Origin: JBFWUW01 sp050247075
GTDB taxonomy: Bacteria > Planctomycetota > Planctomycetia > Pirellulales > JBFWUW01
Direction of reading: 5' to 3'
Assembly: GCA_050247075.1 (NCBI GenBank)
Contig: JBFWUW010000036.1
Location: 1 to 64,000 of the forward strand
DNA length: 64,000 bases
The number at the start of each line of letters is the position of its first letter. Position 1 is the first letter of the stretch. A program made the position numbers and the translations under genes. Under the pieces are notes generated by a model. That model ran no database searches. It was not told the DNA's origin and was given only the letters and a program-made list of their open reading frames with translations. Below are positions 41,464 to 50,405 of this stretch, in pieces.

Positions 41464-41836
41464 GAACGACGCTCCGATCGGTTGATGTGACGGGCATACG
41501 CGAGACATGGCCCCCAGCATTCCGTGGTGGAGGCGCACGCGCAGCAGCCGACATTGCCGCTCACACTCCGCATGAGAGTATCCCCCTCAGGAAGTGGATG
41601 GTCAGATTCTGTATGCATGGTGCGGCAGAGATGCGCACCGGATAGAAAAGATGGCCACCCAGGCCAATGGAATTTCTTTCAGCATACCAGCCCCGCGGCA
41701 GCGCAACAACTAAACGCCCTGCTGTTGACGCCAATTTGTTGGCTTGGAATTGACATCCGTCGCCAAACCACCAAAACTGAGTCGCTGCCTGACATCGTTT
41801 CGACTTTACGACAGCCACAGCCTGTTGCGAGCATTC
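41464..41836. other. 373-bp divergent intergenic region
   Basis: It separates the small zinc-ribbon gene from the sigma-54 activator gene. I see no gene; a TTGACA at 41750-41755 lacks a convincing -10 sequence at the right distance. Confidence 0.4.
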
Positions 41837-43786
41837 ATGCCCGACGATCCACGTTCCGCCGGAATTCAATCGGCCTTGTCGTCATTTCGACAATCTCCGC
41901 AACTGGCCACGGTCGCCGCCGAATTCTGCTTGTCGGCGGCCCTGGCGGAAGATGTGCCGCGCCTGCTGGCCGATGCCTTGCCGGTGCTGGCCAAAGCGGC
42001 CTCTGCCGAGTACCTGGCCGTCGCCGCCGGCAACCGGGGCGAATGGAGTACACTGGGCGAATTCGGCTCCACACGACCGCTGCCGGCCGACTTATTGGCG
42101 AACGCACTCGATGCCGAACAGGCCCAGCGCCGCCAACCGTGGATTGCCGTGCCGCTGCGGGCCGGCACCAACAGCGAAGTCTTGGCGGGTAGCGTCTCCG
42201 CCATGACGGCGGGACCAGCGGCCGAAGCCACCCTCTCCGCGCTAGCGCCGGTGCTGGGCCAAGCCATCGCGGCCGTCCGCGGCCGGCAGGCAGACCGCCG
42301 CCGCGCCAAACGGCTAGAGGCCATTCTGGAAATCTCCAGCCAGTGGTACCTGGTCCACGAGATGGAACCGTTGCTGACGCGCATGGCCGAGGCCGCCACC
42401 AAATTGTTACGCGCCGACCGGGCCAGCATCTTCCTGTGGGACCGCAAATCTCGAACGCTGGTGGGCCGCCCGGCGCTGGGAGTGGAAGGGAACGAGCTCC
42501 GCATCCCGGAGAACACCGGCATTGTCGGGCAGGTGGTGCAATCGGGCCGGCCGCGGCGGATCGATCTGGCAGCCGACCAGGAGGAGATCGACCGGCAAGT
42601 TGACAAAAAACTCGGCTACCAAACCAAGACCATTCTTTGCGTGCCGCTGCATGGCCGCAACGGCGAACTGTTCGGCGCGTTTGAAGTCATCAACAAGCTC
42701 AGCGGCAATTTCAGCGACGACGACGAAGCCACTCTGATCGAACTGGCCGCCCACGCCGCCGTGGCGCTCGAGAACACCCAAGAGCGGGCGCTGCTCATGG
42801 AGAGCCGCCGCGTGATGACCGAGCAAGCCGCGCAGCGCGTGTCGCTCATCGGCAACAGCCCCCGTGTAGAGGCCCTGCGTTCCACCATCGGCCGCGTGGC
42901 CAAGACTGACCTGGCCGTGCTGGTGCTGGGCGAGAACGGCACCGGCAAGGAAGTCATCAGCCAGATGGTGCATTACCTTAGCCCGCGCCGCGACCAGCCG
43001 TTTGTGGCGGTCAACTGCGCGGCCATCAGCGAGACCCTGCTAGAGAGCGAACTCTTCGGCCACGAAAAAGGTGCCTTCACCGACGCCCACGACACCCGGC
43101 CCGGCAAGTTTGAGGTGGCCAGCGGCGGCACGCTGTTTCTCGATGAAATTGGCGATCTCAGCCTGGGGGGCCAGGCCAAGCTGCTGCGCGTGCTGGAACA
43201 AAAAGAAGTCGTGCGGGTGGGCGGTTCCACACCCATCCATACCGACGCCCGCGTGATCGCCGCCACCAACCAGGACCTGGCGGCGATGGTCCGCGAGAAG
43301 CGGTTTCGCCAAGACTTGTACTTTCGGCTGAACGTGGTGGTGTTGGAATCTCCCCCGCTGCGCGAACGGGCCGACGACATCTTGCTGCTGGCCGGCCATT
43401 TTCTGGAGGACTTTTGCAAGCGGGCCCGCCGAAAAACGTTGGAGATTTCGCCCGCCGCGCAGCGCCGGCTGGAGTCGCACAACTGGCCGGGGAACGTCCG
43501 CGAGCTGCGCAATCTCATGGAGCGCCTGGCGTATCTCTCGGCCAGCGACCGCATCGAGGTAGACGACCTGGCTTTCGTGCTCTCCTCGTCCCCCAGCGAG
43601 GCCCCGGCCTGGGTAGCCGCCGACCTGCCATTGGCCGAGGCAACCGACACCTTTCAATCCGAGTACATCAAAAAGGCCATCGCCCGCATCGGCGGCAACA
43701 TGAGCGAAGCGGCCAAGAGCCTGGGCCTGCACCGCTCGAACCTCTACCGCAAGATGCGGCAGTTGGGGATGCAAGTCACCGATTGA
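41837..43786 (+). CDS. Sigma-54-dependent activator with GAF sensor domain
   Basis: A 649-aa bacterial enhancer-binding protein. A variable N-terminal region is followed by a GAF domain (about 190-335: LLTRMAEAATKLLRADRASIFLWD, TGIVGQVVQSG, FGAFEVINKLSG), the AAA+ core with Walker A GENGTGKE, GAFTDA loop and Walker B GGTLFLDEIGDLSL, and a Fis-type HTH at the end (NMSEAAKSLGLHRSNLYRKMRQLG). The sigma-54 contact loop is usually GAFTGA; the fifth residue here is aspartate. The ATG at 41837 is preferred over 41744. No linked histidine kinase is present, so sensing is probably by the GAF domain. Confidence 0.93.
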   Translation: MPDDPRSAGIQSALSSFRQSPQLATVAAEFCLSAALAEDVPRLLADALPVLAKAASAEYLAVAAGNRGEWSTLGEFGSTRPLPADLLANALDAEQAQRRQPWIAVPLRAGTNSEVLAGSVSAMTAGPAAEATLSALAPVLGQAIAAVRGRQADRRRAKRLEAILEISSQWYLVHEMEPLLTRMAEAATKLLRADRASIFLWDRKSRTLVGRPALGVEGNELRIPENTGIVGQVVQSGRPRRIDLAADQEEIDRQVDKKLGYQTKTILCVPLHGRNGELFGAFEVINKLSGNFSDDDEATLIELAAHAAVALENTQERALLMESRRVMTEQAAQRVSLIGNSPRVEALRSTIGRVAKTDLAVLVLGENGTGKEVISQMVHYLSPRRDQPFVAVNCAAISETLLESELFGHEKGAFTDAHDTRPGKFEVASGGTLFLDEIGDLSLGGQAKLLRVLEQKEVVRVGGSTPIHTDARVIAATNQDLAAMVREKRFRQDLYFRLNVVVLESPPLRERADDILLLAGHFLEDFCKRARRKTLEISPAAQRRLESHNWPGNVRELRNLMERLAYLSASDRIEVDDLAFVLSSSPSEAPAWVAADLPLAEATDTFQSEYIKKAIARIGGNMSEAAKSLGLHRSNLYRKMRQLGMQVTD

Positions 43787-43882
43787 GCTACACCGTTACC
43801 AACCGCTGCCGCATGGCGACTTCCCACACACTAAAAGTGCCGCGTTGCACGAGTGGTGAACTGCAAAAACCGGCTTGGGGCC

Positions 43883-43910
43883 TTGATTGCCCGCCCGGCG
43901 GCGATAACAT
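43883..43910 (+). promoter_or_regulatory. Possible promoter of tRNA-Lys
   Basis: TTGATT at 43883-43888, 16-bp spacer, TAACAT at 43905-43910, about 40 bp before the tRNA. A moderate match. Confidence 0.4.
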
Positions 43911-43950
43911 AAGGCTTGGATGCGGTGGCCAAACCGCCGGTCCATCATAC

Positions 43951-44024
43951 GCCTCTCTAGCTCAATTGGTCAGAGCATCTGACTCTTAATCAGAGGGTTC
44001 CGGGTTCGAGTCCCGGGGGGGGCA
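43951..44024 (+). tRNA. tRNA-Lys (anticodon CTT)
   Basis: A 74-nt cloverleaf: acceptor GCCTCTC pairs with GGGGGGC using two G-U pairs, D-arm TAGCTCAATTGGTCAGAGC, anticodon stem TCTGA/TCAGA around loop CTCTTAA (anticodon CTT), and T-arm CCGGG-TTCGAGT-CCCGG. No CCA is encoded. A terminator follows after 13 bp. Confidence 0.95.
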
Positions 44025-44037
44025 CTTGCCTAAGCGC

Positions 44038-44067
44038 TAGCCTCGCAACAAGTTGCGAGGCTATTTT
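44038..44067 (+). terminator. Intrinsic terminator after tRNA-Lys
   Basis: TAGCCTCGCAAC (44038-44049) and GTTGCGAGGCTA (44052-44063) form a perfect stem that would open to a small loop at the top, followed by TTTT. Confidence 0.88.
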
Positions 44068-44362
44068 GTTGGGCGGTGCGATGGCGGAGGTGAAGTAAGA
44101 GGAGTCTTGGGACAGAGACCTTTTGACCGATGCGGGAAGAATGCCGTCCGAATAGGGTCCGAACGCCGTCCTGCTCCTGGTTTACCGCATCAACCCATCG
44201 CCGATTCTGGCACGACCAAAGGATGCGTGTCCAGGAACGGCTGTTTGGCCAGCATCCGCTTGCCCTGGTCCATTGGTTGAGCATAGTGCGGTTGTTGGTT
44301 CGCTCGGCTATCATGTTGGGCGTTGTGATCTGGCAAGCTCAACTGAATCGGAGTGCGAAGTC

Positions 44363-44713
44363 ATGAAATCCATTGCATCGTTAGACGTTTGGCGCATGGG
44401 CGTTATTGCAGTGGTGCTCGTCACGCTTTCAGGTTGCGGCAAAAGCGCCGCCATGACCAGGAACGATCTGAGACAAGCCGGGCTGGCGTATCACAGCCAT
44501 CACGACGCCAATCAACGCGGGCCATCTAACTGGGACGAATTGGTGGCGTCCGGCCTGGACCAACAAGCGGCGACGCGACTAAAAGACGCGGGGTACGAAT
44601 TTCGCTGGGGCGTTAAGTTCTCCGAACTCAAGGAAGGCACAAGCTTCACCGTGATGGCAGAGAGTAAAACCGGCGATTACAAGCTGATGATGGATGGCAG
44701 CGTGCAACAGTAG
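44363..44713 (+). CDS. Small putative lipoprotein
   Basis: A 116-aa protein with a lipoprotein signal (MGVIAVVLVTLSGC, acylation at C25). The mature part (RNDLRQAGLAYHSHHDANQRGPSNWDELVASGLDQQAATRLKDAGYEF) resembles the short planctomycete lipoproteins related to the DUF1559 core motif LRQIALAxHxxxD. The ATG at 44363 is chosen because the signal begins there. Function unknown. Confidence 0.7.
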   Translation: MKSIASLDVWRMGVIAVVLVTLSGCGKSAAMTRNDLRQAGLAYHSHHDANQRGPSNWDELVASGLDQQAATRLKDAGYEFRWGVKFSELKEGTSFTVMAESKTGDYKLMMDGSVQQ

Positions 44714-45055
44714 CCCGTCGCCGCGCCTAGTCTTTTTGCCGTTGGTGCATTCGTGAACTTGGGATGCGGCATATCGGGTAGGTTGCATGACGCGAGGCGA
44801 CAACTGCCCATAGGGTGAAAGAGATCATGAAACCCTAGTCCAGTTGCGGCCAAGATGCCGGGCATCGGGGACTACCAGTCTGGTCGAAAACCGCTAGCAA
44901 TGGTTAGCCGCGATTGATGGCTTTACGTCGTCCAGCCGCACCAAGCTCAAGCATCTGCCACTGGCAAAGGCGCGATTGCGGCAGACCTATGGCTGAATGA
45001 TGCTAGGCTATGAAATTTCTGGGTGAAATGGGCTTTTCCGTCTTGCCGAGGAGTT
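44714..45055. other. 342-bp stretch without a recognisable gene
   Basis: Between the lipoprotein and exonuclease genes. Open frames here are short and lack ribosome-binding sites; no RNA gene or clear promoter was seen. Confidence 0.4.
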
Positions 45056-45886
45056 ATGAGTACCGGAATTTTATTGCAACGCATACTTGACACACCTCTC
45101 GCAATTATCGATTTCGAGACGACTGGATTCAATGCACGAAGCGATCGAGTCGTGGAGGTTGCGGTTGTAAGAGTCGATCCCGGCGAACAACCGCGATTGG
45201 TTCTCGATACGCTCGTTAATCCGGGCCGAAGGGTAACGGCCACGGAAATTCATCGGATCAGTGACCGAGATGTACAACGAGCTCCCAGGTTTGGCGATAT
45301 AGCCGGCGAATTACTGGCGGTGACCTCTGGCTGCGTAATTGGTGCATTCAACGTCTACTTTGACATTAAATTTTTGACGGCTGAGATGTCGCGAGTTGGC
45401 GTAGAACATTCCCCGCCACATTTGTGCGTCAGGTACTTGCGCCCGATGCTTCAATTGGGTTCGGATTGCCGGCTGAACGAAGCGTGTGCATGCCACCAGG
45501 TAAGTTACGTCAATGCTCACATGGCTTCGAGCGATGCAATGGCCGCCGCGCGATTGTTCATCGTCTATCGAGAGGAAATTGTTCGGCGCGGAATCTCGAC
45601 GTACGCGGAGCTTGGTCGCATTCGAGCATACAAATTCTGCCAAAGCTTTTCGTCCATGCCATATCCGGAACCAATCGTTTTTTCGTTGCCGCGATGTCGC
45701 GAGGTTCGATCGCGCACCGGCATTCGAACTAGGACCGCGTCATCAACACTGGTGACGGGCCAAGAACCAAGACTCCCCGTTCGAACGAATGCGAGGCAAG
45801 TTGGGTTGGCGTTGAATTCGGTCTGGAAGGCTCTCGTGGCAGCCGCTGAAGATGCAAAGGCCAAATTTGAGAAATGGTCGCGTTAG
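45056..45886 (+). CDS. Stand-alone DnaQ-like 3'-5' exonuclease (DEDDh)
   Basis: A 276-aa protein whose first 175 residues form a DEDD exonuclease: motif I IIDFETTG (D19, E21), EIHRISDRDV, motif II IGAFNVYFDIKFL (D103) and motif III HMASSDAMAAARLF (H155, D160). The remaining 100 residues are basic and of no known family. The ATG at 45056 has GCCGAGGAG upstream. It is not beside a polymerase gene. The gene is clearly more AT-rich than its neighbours and is flanked by gene-poor DNA, which suggests acquisition. Proofreading, DNA-repair or nuclease-effector roles are all possible. Confidence 0.83.
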   Translation: MSTGILLQRILDTPLAIIDFETTGFNARSDRVVEVAVVRVDPGEQPRLVLDTLVNPGRRVTATEIHRISDRDVQRAPRFGDIAGELLAVTSGCVIGAFNVYFDIKFLTAEMSRVGVEHSPPHLCVRYLRPMLQLGSDCRLNEACACHQVSYVNAHMASSDAMAAARLFIVYREEIVRRGISTYAELGRIRAYKFCQSFSSMPYPEPIVFSLPRCREVRSRTGIRTRTASSTLVTGQEPRLPVRTNARQVGLALNSVWKALVAAAEDAKAKFEKWSR

Positions 45887-46145
45887 CTTTGGATGCTACA
45901 CGGTGCATTGCACGGCTGCTGCCGCGTCGCATTGTGCGGTGTAGACTCGTTTGCGTCCTCTACGCAATTATCGTGGCAGCTCGTTTCACATGACCGAAAC
46001 ACGCCTCGAATCTTACGCCCTCCAACGGTAGAATGCAGCCGCGCATTTCACTAGGGCCGTTCCGCTAGTGGTTGCCTCCGTCGCCCATTCTTGCCGGCCA
46101 GGTTAGCTGGTTGCCTTGTTGCCTTTCCACCCGCGACGTTTACCG

Positions 46146-47087
46146 ATGTCCAGTTCCCTGCTCACCGCCGATCTGGAACGCTTCGGCCCGCGGGTGGACG
46201 AAGGGGCAGCGCCCCCCACGCTCGACGAGGCCAAAGCCTACTGCCGGCGTTTGGCGCAAACGCATTACGAGAATTTCACGGTCGCCAGTTGGCTGTTGCC
46301 GCGGAAGTTGCGGCAGCATTTTTATCACGTCTACGCCTATTGCCGATGGGCCGATGACCTGGCGGATGAAGCGCCCGACGCCGCCACCAGCCTGCAACTA
46401 TTGGATTGGTGGGAGGGTGAATTGCGGGCCTGTTACGAAGGCCGCTCGCGGCATCCGGTGTATTTAGCTCTGGGCGAGACGATCCGCGAGTTTGAAATTC
46501 CGATTGAACCGTTGGCCGACCTGTTGACCGCCTTTCGGCAAGACCAGCATGTGACGCGGTATGAATCGTGCCTCGATCTGGATGGCTACTGCCGCAACTC
46601 GGCCAATCCGGTGGGCCGGCTGGTGTTGTACTTGGGCCGCGCGCACGATGAGCAGAACGGGCGGCTCTCCGACGCGGTTTGCACCGGCTTGCAACTGGCC
46701 AACTTCTGCCAGGACGTGGCCGGCGATTGGGATCGCGGGCGAGTCTATCTGCCGCAAGACGTTTGCCGCCGGTTTGGCTATGCCGAGTCCGACTTTGCCC
46801 AGCGGAGGTACAACGAACGTTTCCGGCAAGTCATGCGGCACGAAACCGATCGGGCCGAGCATTACCTGCTGAGCGGCCGGCCGTTGGTCGGCCGCGTGCC
46901 GCGCGATCTGGCGGTCGATCTGGCTCTGTTCATCGAAGGGGGCTTGGCCATTTTGCGGGCCATTCGGCGGATTGACTACGATGTTTGGAAGAGACGCCCG
47001 CGCGTGGGCAAGCTGACGCAGGCCCGGCTGCTGGCCCAATGTTGGTGGAGCACGCGCGGCGGCCGCGGGCCAAAGGGGACGGCATGA
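46146..47087 (+). CDS. hpnC: Squalene synthase HpnC (squalene/phytoene synthase family)
   Basis: A 313-aa member of the trans-isoprenyl diphosphate synthase family. Its aspartate motifs are YAYCRWADDLADE and FCQDVAGDWDRGRVYLP. In hopanoid producers HpnD makes presqualene diphosphate and HpnC converts it to hydroxysqualene. The ATG at 46146 is chosen because the conserved part follows directly. The stop overlaps the hpnD start by 4 nt. hpnC-hpnD-hpnE together give squalene from farnesyl diphosphate, as is common in planctomycetes. Confidence 0.93.
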   Translation: MSSSLLTADLERFGPRVDEGAAPPTLDEAKAYCRRLAQTHYENFTVASWLLPRKLRQHFYHVYAYCRWADDLADEAPDAATSLQLLDWWEGELRACYEGRSRHPVYLALGETIREFEIPIEPLADLLTAFRQDQHVTRYESCLDLDGYCRNSANPVGRLVLYLGRAHDEQNGRLSDAVCTGLQLANFCQDVAGDWDRGRVYLPQDVCRRFGYAESDFAQRRYNERFRQVMRHETDRAEHYLLSGRPLVGRVPRDLAVDLALFIEGGLAILRAIRRIDYDVWKRRPRVGKLTQARLLAQCWWSTRGGRGPKGTA

Positions 47088-47989
47088 CCACACCCGTCGA
47101 AGCCAGCTACGCCTTGTGCCAACAGGCCGCGCGCCGCGCGTCGTCCAGTTTCTATTATTCGTTCTTGCTGCTGCCGCGAGCCAAACGCCGCGCCATGTGC
47201 GCGCTGTACGCTTTTCTGCGCAAGACCGATGACCTGGGAGACGGCGACTCCGGCCCGGGCGATGCGAAGTCGATCGCCGCGCAACGGGCGGAGCTGGCTG
47301 CATGGCGGGCGTCGTTCCGGCGGGCGTTGCAAGGTTCCTTTGATGATCCGCTGCTTCCCGCCCTGGCCGATACGGTCGAGCGGTTTGCAATTCCGCCGGA
47401 GCATTTGGAAGCGGTCATCGACGGCGTCGAGATGGACCTGCAAGGCAGCCGCTACGAAACCTGGGACGAGTTGGCCTTGTATTGCCATCGCGTGGCGTCG
47501 GTGGTGGGGCTGGCTTGCATTCAAATTTGGGGTTACCGCGATGAACTCGCGTTGGAACCGGCCCGCCAGTGCGGGCTGGCCTTTCAATTGACCAACATTT
47601 TGCGTGACCTGAAGGAAGACGCCCAACGCGGCCGCATCTATCTGCCCGCCGAGGATCTGCGGCGGTTCGCCTACTCGCCCGACGACTTGCGAGCCGGCAT
47701 TCGCGATGCCCGCTTCCGGGCATTGATGAAACACGAACTTGACCGGGCCGAGCAGTTCTATCGCCAGGCCGAAGAGTTGCAAGGTTGGCTCTCGTCCGAC
47801 GGCGTGCCGATCTTTGGGACCATGCTTTCCACCTATCGCGGGCTGCTGGATGAAATCCGCCGCTTGGATGGCGACGTCTTTACCAGCCGCGTGCGGCTTA
47901 GCTCGTGGCGGCGGTTGCGGATCGCCGCGCGGTGGCTGTTTCGCCGGCCAGCGGCCATAACCCGCGACCACACGGATGCGCGGCCATGA
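47084..47989 (+). CDS. hpnD: Presqualene diphosphate synthase HpnD
   Basis: A 301-aa squalene/phytoene synthase-family enzyme condensing two farnesyl diphosphates. Motifs: SSFYYSFLLLPRAKRRAMCALYAFLRKTDDLGD, DGVEMDLQGSRYETWDEL, YCHRVASVVGL and LTNILRDLKEDAQRGRIYLP. It overlaps hpnC and hpnE by 4 nt at each end (ATGA), indicating a tight operon. Confidence 0.95.
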   Translation: MTTPVEASYALCQQAARRASSSFYYSFLLLPRAKRRAMCALYAFLRKTDDLGDGDSGPGDAKSIAAQRAELAAWRASFRRALQGSFDDPLLPALADTVERFAIPPEHLEAVIDGVEMDLQGSRYETWDELALYCHRVASVVGLACIQIWGYRDELALEPARQCGLAFQLTNILRDLKEDAQRGRIYLPAEDLRRFAYSPDDLRAGIRDARFRALMKHELDRAEQFYRQAEELQGWLSSDGVPIFGTMLSTYRGLLDEIRRLDGDVFTSRVRLSSWRRLRIAARWLFRRPAAITRDHTDARP

Positions 47990-49392
47990 CGGCCGGTGCA
48001 AGCTTGGCGATCATCGGCGGCGGACTGGCCGGGTTGGCGGCCGCCGCGGCGCTGGCTGGCCGTGGGCTGCGCGTGGAACTGTTTGAAGCCCGCAAGAAGC
48101 TGGGGGGCCGGGCGGGCTCGTTCCGCGATCCGGCGACGGGTGAAGCGGTCGACCATTGCCAGCACGTCAGCATGGGATGCTGCACCAATCTGGCCGACTT
48201 CTGCCGCCGCACGGGCATCGACGATCTTTTCCAGCGGCACGACAAGCTGCACTTTTTTGGACCCGACGGCTCGCGATACGACTTTGCCTCGTCGGCCTGG
48301 CTGCCGGCACCGCTGCACCTGGGACCGGCCTTGATGGGGCTGGGCTATCTAACCCGCGGCGAGCGATTGTCGATTGGCCGGGCCATGCTGCGTTTGGCTC
48401 GTCTGCCCGACCGGGACACGGCGGCCGATCCGACGATTGGCCAGTGGCTGGTGGAACAGGGCCAATCTGCCCGCGCCTGCCGCGATTTTTGGGGCGTGGT
48501 GCTGGTCAGCGCGCTGGGCGAAACGCTGGAGCGGGCATCGTTGCGGTACGCGCGGCAGGTGTTCGTGGATGGCTTCATGTCGCACCGTGATGGTTGGAAG
48601 ATTGAAGTTCCCACGGCTCCTCTGGGCGTGGTTTACGGAGCACGGCTGGAACAATGGCTGGCCAGCCAGGATGTGAAGCTGCATGTGGGGCGCGGGGTTG
48701 AAGAGTTGCAAGGGAGCGCCGGCGGAATCCGCGAGGTTCGGCTGGCCGATGGCGAAAAGCTGGCGTTTGATGCGGTCATTTTGGCCGTGCCGTGGCGGCG
48801 CGTGCGGCACGTCCTTTCGCCGCCGTTGCTGGCGGCCCTGCCCGAACTGGCCCATGCGGAACAGATAGAAGCGGCACCCATTACCGGTGTCCACATGTGG
48901 TTCGATCGTCCGATGACCGATCTGCCCCATGCCGTGTTGGTGGGAAAGCTGAGCCAATGGATGTTCAACCGGGGGGATAAGGACGATACGGCCGGGCACT
49001 ACTATCAGGTCGTGGTGAGCGCCTCGCGCGATCTGGCCGGCCAGAATCGTGAAAGCATCGTCGCCCAGGTCCACGACGATTTGGCCAGCCTGTGGCCCGC
49101 CGTGCGCCAGGCCCGGCTGCTGCAATCGCGGGTGGTGACGGAACAGCAGGCTGTCTTTTCGGTGCGGCCCGGCATGGATGCCTGGCGGCCGCGTCAACAA
49201 AGCTCCATCGCGAACTTGTTCCTGGCCGGCGATTGGACCAACACCGGTTGGCCCGCCACCATGGAGGGAGCGGTGCGCAGCGGCTACCTGGCGGCCGAAG
49301 CCCTGTTAGCCGCCAGACAAACTCCCCAGCCCATCGTCGTCCCCAGCCTGCCACGCGGCAGGCTGGCCCGGTTGTTATTGGGTGCCACGTAG
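47986..49392 (+). CDS. hpnE: Hydroxysqualene dehydroxylase HpnE
   Basis: A 468-aa FAD-dependent amine-oxidase-like protein with the dinucleotide motif AIIGGGLAGLAAAAAL at residues 8-23, the acidic strand end LFEARKKLGGRAGSF and the C-terminal FAD motif NLFLAGDWTNTGWPATMEGAVRSG. It reduces hydroxysqualene to squalene. The start ATGA overlaps the hpnD stop. Squalene may feed hopanoid or sterol synthesis; no cyclase gene is in this window. Its stop codon lies within the left end of an interspersed repeat. Confidence 0.94.
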   Translation: MTAGASLAIIGGGLAGLAAAAALAGRGLRVELFEARKKLGGRAGSFRDPATGEAVDHCQHVSMGCCTNLADFCRRTGIDDLFQRHDKLHFFGPDGSRYDFASSAWLPAPLHLGPALMGLGYLTRGERLSIGRAMLRLARLPDRDTAADPTIGQWLVEQGQSARACRDFWGVVLVSALGETLERASLRYARQVFVDGFMSHRDGWKIEVPTAPLGVVYGARLEQWLASQDVKLHVGRGVEELQGSAGGIREVRLADGEKLAFDAVILAVPWRRVRHVLSPPLLAALPELAHAEQIEAAPITGVHMWFDRPMTDLPHAVLVGKLSQWMFNRGDKDDTAGHYYQVVVSASRDLAGQNRESIVAQVHDDLASLWPAVRQARLLQSRVVTEQQAVFSVRPGMDAWRPRQQSSIANLFLAGDWTNTGWPATMEGAVRSGYLAAEALLAARQTPQPIVVPSLPRGRLARLLLGAT

Positions 49393-49515
49393 CCGCAATG
49401 CTTCTGCTTTGCCGGCATGAAATGCGAGTGGCGGTCCATGCTGGGTACGATCGCTGGGCATGGACGATCGAACGCGACTCCAGCGACAAGGCAGGAGCCA
49501 TGTCGCTACGAATCG
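49384..49515. repeat. Interspersed repeat, copy 1
   Basis: It begins GCCACGTAGCCGCA and ends with AGCGACAAGGCAGGAGCC followed by ATGTCGCTACG, so the ends carry CGTAGC and GCTACG in inverted orientation. Both end blocks recur, with differences, at 50406-50632. The left end covers the hpnE stop codon. Confidence 0.6.
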
Positions 49516-49877
49516 CGACGCTCATTCGTGTCTCGGCAGTTTGATCGTGGTGCGCAGGCTGGTGCCGTTGGCCGCGGCGGGCGTGCTCGCTGCACTCTAC
49601 GCACCCGGCATAAGCGGCAGGGCAAATAGACCAGGCCGCCGCAAGTTGGGCAGCGCCGCGGAGGATCGAGAGGCTGGGCGACACCCGGAAAGAGTTGATC
49701 GTCGGGTTGGCTTGCGCCATCCAAACCAAGTTCGCCCTGCTTGGGCACCAACTGGCCGCGGGCGACCGCGCGAACGGTGGCCGGGTCCAAGCCCAATGCC
49801 TGGGCGATCTGGCGGATCGATGGCCGATCGCCCGCCAGCCTCTGTTGAATCTCTCGAATGATATAGTCTGGAATCAC
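49506..49877 (-). CDS. Small HTH protein with C-terminal zinc ribbon
   Basis: A 123-aa protein. I chose the GTG at 49877 because a consensus AGGAGG lies 7 bp upstream; the longer ATG frame from 49907 would include that site. The N-terminal half is a probable helix-turn-helix (IIREIQQRLAGDRPSIRQIAQALGLDPATVRAVARG) and the second half has a ribbon CPTCGGLVYLPCRLC. The C-terminal 30 residues are arginine/proline-rich and partly overlap the repeat at 49384-49515. It is divergent from the 89-aa gene at 50125. Likely DNA binding; targets unknown. Confidence 0.75.
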   Translation of the reverse strand: MIPDYIIREIQQRLAGDRPSIRQIAQALGLDPATVRAVARGQLVPKQGELGLDGASQPDDQLFPGVAQPLDPPRRCPTCGGLVYLPCRLCRVRRVQRARPPRPTAPACAPRSNCRDTNERRDS

Positions 49878-49962
49878 GATCCGACCTCCTGAGCCTGCTC
49901 CCGACAATCGACGGCCAGCGGCGACATCCTACACGCAACTGTACGCATGTTCAACATCTTTT

Positions 49963-49990
49963 TTGTCACAAAATGATGTTTTGATAAAAT
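49963..49990 (+). promoter_or_regulatory. Promoter for the 50125 gene leader
   Basis: TTGTCA at 49963-49968, 16-bp spacer, TAAAAT at 49985-49990, in an unusually AT-rich stretch. The -35 region lies in an inverted repeat AACATC...GATGTT (49953-49980), a possible operator for the divergent HTH protein. Confidence 0.55.
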
Positions 49991-49996
49991 ATATCC

Positions 49997-50100
49997 GTTG
50001 AAACCAAACATTTTTGGCGAATGGCTCGACAAGGGAGCAAATTCCGGCTACGATTTTGCCAGGAGTGGCCGAGCCGGGCGGGCCGGAACGGCCCTTTTTC
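49997..50100 (+). ncRNA. Candidate leader RNA or small RNA ending in an intrinsic terminator
   Basis: From the predicted start near 49997 to the T-run at 50095-50099, about 100 nt. The terminator hairpin GGGCCG-GAA-CGGCCC (50080-50094) lies between promoter and the ORF at 50125, so the transcript is either an attenuated leader or a separate small RNA. I do not recognise a known RNA family. Confidence 0.4.
50080..50099 (+). terminator. Intrinsic terminator in the leader of the 50125 gene
   Basis: GGGCCG (50080-50085), loop GAA, CGGCCC (50089-50094), then TTTTT. It ends 25 bp before the next start codon. Confidence 0.7.
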
Positions 50101-50124
50101 ATTTTCTAGGGGACTCTTCAGATC

Positions 50125-50394
50125 ATGACGCTACAGACCTACAGTGTTGAGCGAATGGACGAGTTGGCGATGCGGATGTTCGACGTCGCGGCCACGTTGC
50201 GGCAAACCGCGCTGCTCTGCCGAGAGAACGACATGGAAGGATTCCCCCTGCACGATAAGAAGGCGCTGGAATGGATCGCCCAGCTAGAGCAATGGGCCCA
50301 CGAGGGTGTGGGCAAAGTGCAAGCCAGCGTTGTCTCGCAGAAGGCCGTGCAACGCGCCTTGCAAGCCGCGTCGGGCGGCAAGAAAAAGAAGTAA
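50125..50394 (+). CDS. Hypothetical 89-aa helical protein
   Basis: A short, mainly helical protein (MTLQTYSVERMDELAMRMFDVAATLRQTA; ALEWIAQLEQWAHEG) ending in a basic GGKKKK tail. The ATG follows AGGGGACT. I do not recognise a family, though its composition and clean frame suggest a real gene. A terminator-like hairpin in the leader suggests regulated expression. Confidence 0.7.
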   Translation: MTLQTYSVERMDELAMRMFDVAATLRQTALLCRENDMEGFPLHDKKALEWIAQLEQWAHEGVGKVQASVVSQKAVQRALQAASGGKKKK

Positions 50395-50405
50395 TCTTAG
50401 GGGCG

